From NCBI GenBank assembly GCA_946186185.1, contig CAMHMJ010000028.1:1-43955 (forward strand): a stretch of DNA of 43,955 nucleotides. The letters are read 5' to 3'. Below the pieces are notes generated by a model. The model did not search any database. It was not told where the DNA came from and saw nothing but the letters and a program-made list of their open reading frames with translations. Shown here in pieces: positions 33,252-38,750 of this stretch. Origin of the DNA: an uncultured Treponema sp. (GTDB lineage Bacteria; Spirochaetota; Spirochaetia; Treponematales; Treponemataceae). Position 1 is the stretch's first letter, and each line of letters begins with the position of its first letter. The position numbers and the translations under genes were made by a program.

Positions 33252-33280
33252 TTTGCATTTTTTACAACCCGTTTTATAAT
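33252..33280 (+). promoter_or_regulatory. Promoter of the peptide array
   Basis: TTTGCA (33252-33257), 17-bp spacer, TATAAT (33275-33280), 54 bp before the first peptide start. The -35 region shares TTGCA with the sigma-factor promoter. Confidence 0.55.
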
Positions 33281-33333
33281 TTAATCGTCTTAATAAGCAA
33301 ATAAACAAAAAGACCAGCGAGGAGAATTTGAAA

Positions 33334-33519
33334 ATGGAATTAACTGGAAAACTTAAGGAAGACGTAGCAAAATGCGAAACTCGCGAAGATGCTAAAAGTA
33401 AAATAGAAGAAGCCGGTATTGTATTGAGCGACGATGAACTTGATGCAGTTGCTGGCGGCGCGTACCGCTGCAAATCGCTAGTACATCCCGACTCAGAAGG
33501 ACGCCGCCGCAAGTTCTAA
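33334..33519 (+). CDS. Double-glycine leader peptide 1
   Basis: A 61-residue precursor. Residues 1-42 are the common leader (starts MELTGKLKEDVAKCETRE, ends LSDDELDAVAGG); the core is AYRCKSLVHPDSEGRRRKF. The VAGG end fits cleavage by the C39 peptidase transporter encoded at 36.5 kb. The leader's ending (EAG..L..DEL..VAGG) resembles Nif11-type leaders but is shorter. This is the only core with Cys. GCGAGGAGAA precedes the start; the ATG at 33334 is preferred to the in-frame ATG 6 bp upstream because all paralogs begin MELTGK. Confidence 0.88.
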   Translation: MELTGKLKEDVAKCETREDAKSKIEEAGIVLSDDELDAVAGGAYRCKSLVHPDSEGRRRKF

Positions 33520-33530
33520 GGAGGAAAATT

Positions 33531-33737
33531 ATGGAATTGACAGGAAAACTTAAAGAAGAGGTAGCAAAGTGCGAAACTCGCGAAGAGGCCAAAGACAAGA
33601 TTAAGGAAGCTGGCGTCATCTTGAACGACGAAGAACTTGATTCAGTTGCCGGCGGCTATCGCAACAGCATGGTAGATCGGCTGGTCAAATCGGGCGGTCT
33701 CAATCCTGAATATGATTCCCGCCACTACAGAAACTAA
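33531..33737 (+). CDS. Double-glycine leader peptide 2
   Basis: A 68-residue precursor with leader variant ending LNDEELDSVAGG and the longest-range core among the first four: YRNSMVDRLVKSGG, then LNPEYDSRHYRN. AAGGAGGAAAATT precedes ATG, 11 bp after gene 1. The core is polar with several Arg and Tyr, has no Cys, and shows no obvious lanthionine or thiazole precursor pattern. Confidence 0.87.
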   Translation: MELTGKLKEEVAKCETREEAKDKIKEAGVILNDEELDSVAGGYRNSMVDRLVKSGGLNPEYDSRHYRN

Positions 33738-33749
33738 GGGCGGAACATT

Positions 33750-33935
33750 ATGGAATTGACAGGAAAACTTAAAGAAGACGTAGCAAAGTGCGAATCACGC
33801 GAAGAAGCCAAAGACAAGATTAAGGACGCTGGAGTCATCTTGAACGACGAAGAGCTTGATTCAGTTGCCGGCGGCATCGCGATTCGCAGACCGCCCCAAA
33901 AAACCGACTCAGAAGGACGCCGCCGCAAGTTCTAA
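33750..33935 (+). CDS. Double-glycine leader peptide 3
   Basis: A 61-residue precursor. The leader ends LNDEELDSVAGG as in peptide 2, but the core IAIRRPPQKTDSEGRRRKF ends in the same nine residues (DSEGRRRKF) as peptide 1. The DNA around this tail, stop and next ribosome site is nearly identical to that after gene 1, which points to recent recombination or duplication. Confidence 0.88.
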   Translation: MELTGKLKEDVAKCESREEAKDKIKDAGVILNDEELDSVAGGIAIRRPPQKTDSEGRRRKF

Positions 33936-33946
33936 GGAGGAACATT

Positions 33947-34135
33947 ATGGAATTGACAGGAAAACTTAAGGAAGACGTAGTAAAGTGCGAAACTCGTGAG
34001 GCTGCTAAGAGAAAAATAGAAGAAGCCGGCATTGTATTGAGCGACGATGAACTTGATGCAGTTGCTGGTGGAATAAAGGCTGTTCGCTTTAAGAAACTTG
34101 TGGAATCTGGTGATCATGCGAGACCATGGGAATAA
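33947..34135 (+). CDS. Double-glycine leader peptide 4
   Basis: A 62-residue precursor. The leader ends LSDDELDAVAGG as in peptide 1; the core is IKAVRFKKLVESGDHARPWE. The KKLVESGD stretch resembles DRLVKSGG of core 2 in spacing. AAGGAGGAACATT precedes ATG. Confidence 0.87.
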   Translation: MELTGKLKEDVVKCETREAAKRKIEEAGIVLSDDELDAVAGGIKAVRFKKLVESGDHARPWE

Positions 34136-34165
34136 ATGCTTTTTTACAAAAGAAGGAGTAAAATT

Positions 34166-34375
34166 ATGGAATTGACAGGAAAACTTAAAGAAGATGTTGC
34201 TAAGTGCGAAACTCGCGAGGAAGCAAAAGGAAAAATAGAGGAAGCTGGAGTCATCTTGAACGACGATGAACTTGATGCTGTAGCTGGAGGAGGAGGAATT
34301 TCTTTTACGGAGTGGCAAAAAAGGAAGGACAGAAAAAAGGATGGACTGGATGGACTATACCCCACCGGCTCATAG
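34166..34375 (+). CDS. Double-glycine leader peptide 5
   Basis: A 69-residue precursor with a mixed leader: VILND as in 2 and 3, then DELDAVAGG as in 1 and 4. The core GGISFTEWQKRKDRKKDG, then LDGLYPTGS, is very basic in the middle. AGAAGGAGTAAAATT precedes ATG. The extra Gly after VAGG leaves the exact cleavage site open. It is the last gene before a strong terminator. Confidence 0.87.
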   Translation: MELTGKLKEDVAKCETREEAKGKIEEAGVILNDDELDAVAGGGGISFTEWQKRKDRKKDGLDGLYPTGS

Positions 34376-34398
34376 TCTGGTTTGGTTTGGTTTTAAAG

Positions 34399-34431
34399 AA
34401 CCCGAGTTTCGGAACTTCCGAGATTCGGGTT
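34399..34431. terminator. Bidirectional terminator
   Basis: AACCCGA (34399-34405) pairs with TCGGGTT (34425-34431), enclosing TCGGAA/TTCCGA, followed by T-rich sequence; preceded on the other strand by a T-rich run as well. It would end both the peptide array and the convergent 68-residue peptide gene. Confidence 0.82.
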
Positions 34432-34437
34432 TTTGTT

Positions 34438-34644
34438 TTAAAGAGTTGTTGGAATATCCATTTTGCTTGAGTTGCCAGCAGCACTCAGATTTTCCAGAGT
34501 GTCCATTTCGAGTGGTTCAGATGTGGCGCCATTTCGTTCAAGGCTTTCCTTGGCAATTTTTTCCAGATTTTGGTTTGGAGAGAATGAATTGAAGTCAAAC
34601 AAGGCATTTAGTTTTTTTTTGTTGAACCGTATCTTTTTTGCCAT
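34438..34644 (-). CDS. Small peptide, possible second type of precursor
   Basis: A 68-residue, N-terminally basic peptide (MAKKIRFNKKKLNALFDF) with an excellent ribosome site (GAAGGAGGAATT). Its C-terminal part, LEMDTLENLSAAG followed by NSSKMDIPTTL, looks like a leader end and a short core, though AG replaces GG. It is transcribed away from the sigma-factor gene and converges on the array terminator. It could be an unrelated regulator or another exported peptide. No homology is recognised. Confidence 0.6.
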   Translation of the reverse strand: MAKKIRFNKKKLNALFDFNSFSPNQNLEKIAKESLERNGATSEPLEMDTLENLSAAGNSSKMDIPTTL

Positions 34645-34700
34645 AATTCCTCCTTCTCGTGTATATTTAGACGAAGAAAAGTGAAAACGGGGTGCTTAAA

Positions 34701-34760
34701 ATGGCAAAAAATAAAAAAAATTGCAAAAAAATAGTTGGTCATGATATAATTTTAAAATGA
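34701..34760 (+). CDS. Possible 19-residue upstream peptide
   Basis: ATG at 34701 with GGGGTG 8 nt upstream opens a frame MAKNKKNCKKIVGHDIILK whose stop overlaps the sigma-factor start (ATGA). It may couple translation of the sigma factor, which has no ribosome site of its own. The A-rich sequence makes a chance frame possible. Confidence 0.3.
   Translation: MAKNKKNCKKIVGHDIILK
34721..34750 (+). promoter_or_regulatory. Candidate promoter of the export operon
   Basis: TTGCAA (34721-34726), 18-bp spacer, TATAAT (34745-34750). The ATG of the sigma factor begins 7 bp after the -10 box, so transcripts from here would be leaderless. Confidence 0.45.
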
Positions 34761-35269
34761 CAAGCAAAAGTCTTGATTGCGGTAAAATTTGGATTGAATA
34801 TAAAAATCGCGTAAGTTGCTACATTTTTTCTCATGTTTCTAATAAGGAAGACGCACAGGATTTGCTTTCGTCAGTTTTTACAAAAATCGTACAATCTTCT
34901 TCGGATTATCGCGGAGATCCAAATCATATTTCAAGTTTTGTATACAGAATTACGCGAAATCTTATAATCGACTATTATCGTGGGAAAAAAAATCATAACG
35001 AATTGCAGGAGACAATCGAAGCTGCGTCGGTGGTGGATGACGATTTTTTTAGGCAGGAAACGCTTGATTATTTGGCAAAATCACTCGCTCTTCTTCCTGA
35101 GTTTGAGCGCGATATAATCATTCTTCATTATTACAAAAATCTTTCCCTTCACAAAGTTGCGGATCAAATGCAAATTTCTTATGAAAGGATAAAATTGGCT
35201 CATAGAAGGGCGATTAAATTTCTAAAAATGAATTTAAGGATTTTGATTTATAAAAGGAGTTCAAGATAG
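34757..35269 (+). CDS. ECF-type RNA polymerase sigma factor
   Basis: A 170-residue sigma-70 family protein with region 2 (about 10-75; EDAQDLLSSVFTKIVQSS and SFVYRITRNLIIDYYRG) and region 4 (about 105-160; LPEFERDIIILHYYKNLSLHKVADQMQISYERIKLAHRRA, quoted in parts), typical of small ECF sigmas. No anti-sigma gene is next to it. It starts the export operon, with the fusion-protein gene beginning 2 bp after its stop, so it may drive the array or its own operon (inference). No Shine-Dalgarno is visible. Confidence 0.88.
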   Translation: MTSKSLDCGKIWIEYKNRVSCYIFSHVSNKEDAQDLLSSVFTKIVQSSSDYRGDPNHISSFVYRITRNLIIDYYRGKKNHNELQETIEAASVVDDDFFRQETLDYLAKSLALLPEFERDIIILHYYKNLSLHKVADQMQISYERIKLAHRRAIKFLKMNLRILIYKRSSR

Positions 35270-35270
35270 A

Positions 35271-36545
35271 ATGGCAGAATCTGACGGTTTGTTCAGAAAA
35301 AAAGCGATGGAAAAGCTTTCGTCGCCGGAACAATTGGATCAAACAATTACAGTTATAAATTTGCAAGGTTGGATTGGCCTCTGTGCTTTGGGTGCGCTTT
35401 TGGCGGCCGTGATTGTTTGGTCGATTTTTGGTTCAATTCCAGAAAAAGTGAATGGAAGCGGTGTTTTGATAAATTCCAGCGGACTTTTGAGCATAACATA
35501 TTCTTCTGGCGGCGTTGTAAAAGACGTTTTTCTTGAAAATGGAGAAGAAATTTATAAAGGGCAGGTAATTGCACGAATTGAACGACAAGATTTAATGGAG
35601 CAGGTTCAAGTTGCGGCTCAAAAATTGGAAAACCTTCAAAATCGCTACGAGACGGATTCTCAGTTTTATCGGGAGAGTGCAGGTCTGACTGATAAAATGC
35701 TTGAGAAAAATCAGGCTGACCTTAAATTACAAATCAAAACTTTGGAAACTCAGATAAGAGATGCTCAAATTAAAGAGAAAAAAATGAAAGCCCTTCATGA
35801 TGAAGGATTGATTGCAGATGCGGTTTATTTTGAGTCGCGTAATTCTCTTTTTAATTTTCAACGACAGAAGCAGGAAACGGAACGCTTGCTTTTAAATGCG
35901 GGCGTAGACCGAGTAAAAACCAGCGGAACTTCAAATCAGCAGCTTCTTTCTTTGCAGCAGCAAATCGATGAGGCAAGAATGCAGCTTGAAATTCAGCGGG
36001 AAAATTATGAAACTGCAACGAGAGTTGTTTCTTCAGAAAGTGGAACGGTTTACGAAGTTTCAATTTCAAAAGGAACGTATATTTCTCCAGGCTCTACGAT
36101 TGCGGTAATCGAACCATTTTCTAGCGACGGTTCTACGCTTGTTGCGACGATGTTTTTTGCAGGAAAGGACGGAAAGCGAATTCAATCTGGAATGAAAATT
36201 GATGTGAGTCCTTCCACCGTAAAGCAGGAAGAGTACGGTTATATTCAGGGAATCGTAACTTATGTTTCAAAATATCCTGCAACTCCGCAGCATATTCAGG
36301 CAATCTTTCAAAACCAGAATTTAGCTCAAACTTTTTCGAGATTTGAGGCGCCGATAGAAGTTACGGTGCGGCTAATTCCTGATACAAAAACTACAACAGG
36401 ATTCAAATGGTCTTCGTCGAAAGGACCTGATGAAACTTTGGAAACTGGAATTCTTTGTTCTGGTGCGGTTACTGTGTCGGAAAAAAGACCAATTTCTCTT
36501 GTAATTCCGCTTATAAAGAAAAAGGCTCTTGGAATAGGGGAATAA
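35271..36545 (+). CDS. NHLP-type membrane fusion (HlyD-like) secretion protein
   Basis: A 424-residue protein with one N-terminal membrane helix (about 34-53), a biotinyl-lipoyl-like segment (GGVVKDVFLENGEEIYKGQVIARI), a long coiled coil (about 95-250), and a second lipoyl half (VVSSESGTVYEVSISKGTYI). This is the layout of the periplasmic adaptor of natural-product exporters; the start (LSSPEQLDQTITVIN) is typical of NHLP systems. It would connect the inner-membrane ABC transporter to the outer envelope. GGAG lies in the end of the sigma gene. Confidence 0.88.
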   Translation: MAESDGLFRKKAMEKLSSPEQLDQTITVINLQGWIGLCALGALLAAVIVWSIFGSIPEKVNGSGVLINSSGLLSITYSSGGVVKDVFLENGEEIYKGQVIARIERQDLMEQVQVAAQKLENLQNRYETDSQFYRESAGLTDKMLEKNQADLKLQIKTLETQIRDAQIKEKKMKALHDEGLIADAVYFESRNSLFNFQRQKQETERLLLNAGVDRVKTSGTSNQQLLSLQQQIDEARMQLEIQRENYETATRVVSSESGTVYEVSISKGTYISPGSTIAVIEPFSSDGSTLVATMFFAGKDGKRIQSGMKIDVSPSTVKQEEYGYIQGIVTYVSKYPATPQHIQAIFQNQNLAQTFSRFEAPIEVTVRLIPDTKTTTGFKWSSSKGPDETLETGILCSGAVTVSEKRPISLVIPLIKKKALGIGE

Positions 36546-36547
36546 AA

Positions 36548-38740
36548 ATGCAATCAAAGAAAGTGCAGAAAAAACTTTTCCCTGTAGACAAGCGTGAAAA
36601 AACTCCGACTATTCTTCAGATGGAAGCTGTGGAATGTGGTGCTGCCAGCCTTGCGATGATTTTGGGCTACCACGGAGCTTTTATTCCTCTTGAAAAACTT
36701 CGGGTGGAATGTGGAGTTTCGCGCGACGGTTCTAAGGCTTCCAAGATAGTTATGGCAGCGCGCCGTCTTGGACTAAATGCAGACGGCTACAAACGCGATA
36801 TTGATGGTCTAAAAGATGCTGCTTTTCCTGCGATCATTTTCTGGAATTTTAACCATTTTGTGGTTTTGGAAGGTTTTAAAGGCGGAAAAGCGTATATCAA
36901 TGACCCGGCAAGCGGAAGGCGCGCTGTTTCCTACGATGAATTTGATACTTCCTACACTGGAGTAATCCTTGAATTTTCCAAAGGCGAAACTTTTCAAAAG
37001 CAGGGAAAAAAGTCTTCAATTTTTACGGCACTTCGTCGTCGTGTTCAGGGAATGACTTCAGTTCTTCTCTACGTTATATTGCTCGGACTTTTTCTGGTTG
37101 TTCCTGGCTTAATTATTCCAGCTTTCAGCCGATTTTTTGTTGATTCGATTTTGGTTTCAAAACTCAGTGGATTTTTAAAGCCTCTTTTGATTGTAATGGG
37201 GCTAACCGCAGTTTTGACGGCATTTTTAACCTGGGTTCAGCAATGGATTTTAATGCGCTTTCACATGAAGCTTGCGCTTTCTTCTTCGGCACAGTTTTTA
37301 AATCACGTGTTCAAAATGCCAGTTGATTTTTTTGAGCAGAGAATGCCTGGAGAAATTTGTAACCGACTTCTTTCAAATGACATAGTTGCTTCGCTTATTT
37401 CAACAAAACTTACAGGCGCTGTTGTAAATCTTATCTGTATTATTTTTTACGGAATATTGATGTTCCGCTATGATGTTCTTTTGACTCTTCTTTGCGTTGT
37501 TATTTTGGCGATAAATTTTCTTGTTTTGTGGCTTTCGTCTGAACATGTAAAACTTGGAACTTTAAAGACGCAAATGGAGGTTGGAAAACTTTATGGCCAC
37601 ACGATGAGCGGAATCAGCATGATTGAAACTCTAAAAGCGTCCGGGCTTGAAAACGATTTTTTTCAGCAATGGTCGGGACAGCAAGCCAAGGTTGTTTTGG
37701 AAACGCAAAAAATCTCAAGACTTGCAAACGTTCTCTCACAGCTTCCGCTTTCTCTTTCCCAAATGCTGAATCTTCTGGTTCTTTCTGTGGGCGCTTTGCG
37801 TGTTATGCATGGCGATTTGACTATGGGAATGTTAGTGGCCTTTCAAATTTTACAGGCAAGTTTTATGGCTCCTGTTACGAATTTTTTGCAGATGGCAAAT
37901 GAAATTCAGTCTAGCCAGGCCGATATGACTCGTCTTGATGACGTTATGGATTATCCGATTCAGAAGCGCTACAAGGACGATTTTGAAGAAATCGAAAATT
38001 ACGAGAGCATTAAAAAACTTGAAGGTTATGTTTCGCTTAAAAATGTCACTTTTGGTTACGACAAACTTTCTCCTCCTCTCATCGAAAACTTAAATCTTGA
38101 GTTAAAACCAGGCTCGCGAGTGGCTTTAGTTGGTGGTTCTGGTTCTGGGAAATCTACCATCGGAAAACTGGTAAGCTCACTTTATGAGCCTTGGAGCGGA
38201 GAAATTCTTTTTGACGGAAAAAAACTTTCGGAAATTGAAAGAAACGTGTTTGTTTCGTCGCTTGCTGTAGTCGATCAGGATATTTATCTTTTTGAAGGAA
38301 CAATTCGCGATAATCTTACGATGTGGAATTCTAGTGAGGAAAACGAGGCGGCGTACATTCAGGCGGCAAAAGATGCCTGCATTCACGATGATATTGCGTG
38401 CCGTCAGGACGGATATTTAAGCAATGTCGAAGAGGACGGAAAAAACTTTTCGGGCGGTCAAAGGCAGCGTTTGGAAATAGCTCGCGCTTTGGCTGGAAAT
38501 CCAAGAATTTTGATTTTGGACGAAGCGACAAGCGCTCTTGATCCTATTACAGAACTTGTTGTTGATAAAAATATTCGTCGACGAGGGTGTACTTGTATAA
38601 TAATTGCCCACCGTCTTAGTACGATTCGCGATTGTGACGAAATTATTGTTCTTGATGATGGCAAAATAGTTCAACGGGGAACGCACGACGAGCTTGTAAA
38701 ACAGGACGGCTTGTATTGCGACTTGATTAAAACGATGTAG
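36548..38740 (+). CDS. NHLP-type C39 peptidase/ABC transporter
   Basis: A 730-residue transporter. Residues 1-140 are a C39 peptidase with the full catalytic set: C30 in MEAVECGAASLAM, H103 in FNHFVVLEGF and D119 in YINDPASGRR. Membrane helices lie at about 170-440, and the nucleotide-binding domain at about 495-730 (Walker A GGSGSGKST near 529; SGGQRQRLE near 635; Walker B ILILDEATSALD; IIAHRLS). It should cut leaders after the double glycine while exporting the core. It pairs directly with the VAGG peptides of the array. AGGGGAA precedes ATG. Confidence 0.93.
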   Translation: MQSKKVQKKLFPVDKREKTPTILQMEAVECGAASLAMILGYHGAFIPLEKLRVECGVSRDGSKASKIVMAARRLGLNADGYKRDIDGLKDAAFPAIIFWNFNHFVVLEGFKGGKAYINDPASGRRAVSYDEFDTSYTGVILEFSKGETFQKQGKKSSIFTALRRRVQGMTSVLLYVILLGLFLVVPGLIIPAFSRFFVDSILVSKLSGFLKPLLIVMGLTAVLTAFLTWVQQWILMRFHMKLALSSSAQFLNHVFKMPVDFFEQRMPGEICNRLLSNDIVASLISTKLTGAVVNLICIIFYGILMFRYDVLLTLLCVVILAINFLVLWLSSEHVKLGTLKTQMEVGKLYGHTMSGISMIETLKASGLENDFFQQWSGQQAKVVLETQKISRLANVLSQLPLSLSQMLNLLVLSVGALRVMHGDLTMGMLVAFQILQASFMAPVTNFLQMANEIQSSQADMTRLDDVMDYPIQKRYKDDFEEIENYESIKKLEGYVSLKNVTFGYDKLSPPLIENLNLELKPGSRVALVGGSGSGKSTIGKLVSSLYEPWSGEILFDGKKLSEIERNVFVSSLAVVDQDIYLFEGTIRDNLTMWNSSEENEAAYIQAAKDACIHDDIACRQDGYLSNVEEDGKNFSGGQRQRLEIARALAGNPRILILDEATSALDPITELVVDKNIRRRGCTCIIIAHRLSTIRDCDEIIVLDDGKIVQRGTHDELVKQDGLYCDLIKTM

Positions 38741-38750
38741 GCGGACTTTT

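Larger units (their letters stand above)
33334..34375 (+). repeat. Tandem array of five precursor cassettes
   Basis: Five units of about 190-220 bp, each a conserved 126-bp leader region, a variable core and a conserved stop/ribosome-site joint. Gaps between genes are 11, 12, 11 and 30 bp. Leader and core relationships do not match in order, so units have been shuffled. Confidence 0.9.

Noticed and set aside
33015..33512. Minus-strand frame of 165 codons over the start of the peptide array
   Set aside because: It is antisense to peptide gene 1, low in plausible protein composition, and has no ribosome site. The plus-strand peptides are supported by five repeats of the same design.
33334..34375. 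Regularly spaced repeats taken as a CRISPR array
   Set aside because: The repeats are about 126 bp, coding, each with ribosome site, start and stop; no cas genes are present.
34341..34684. Plus-strand frames over 34341-34592 and 34463-34684
   Set aside because: They cross the terminator or lie antisense to the 68-residue peptide gene, which has a far better ribosome site.
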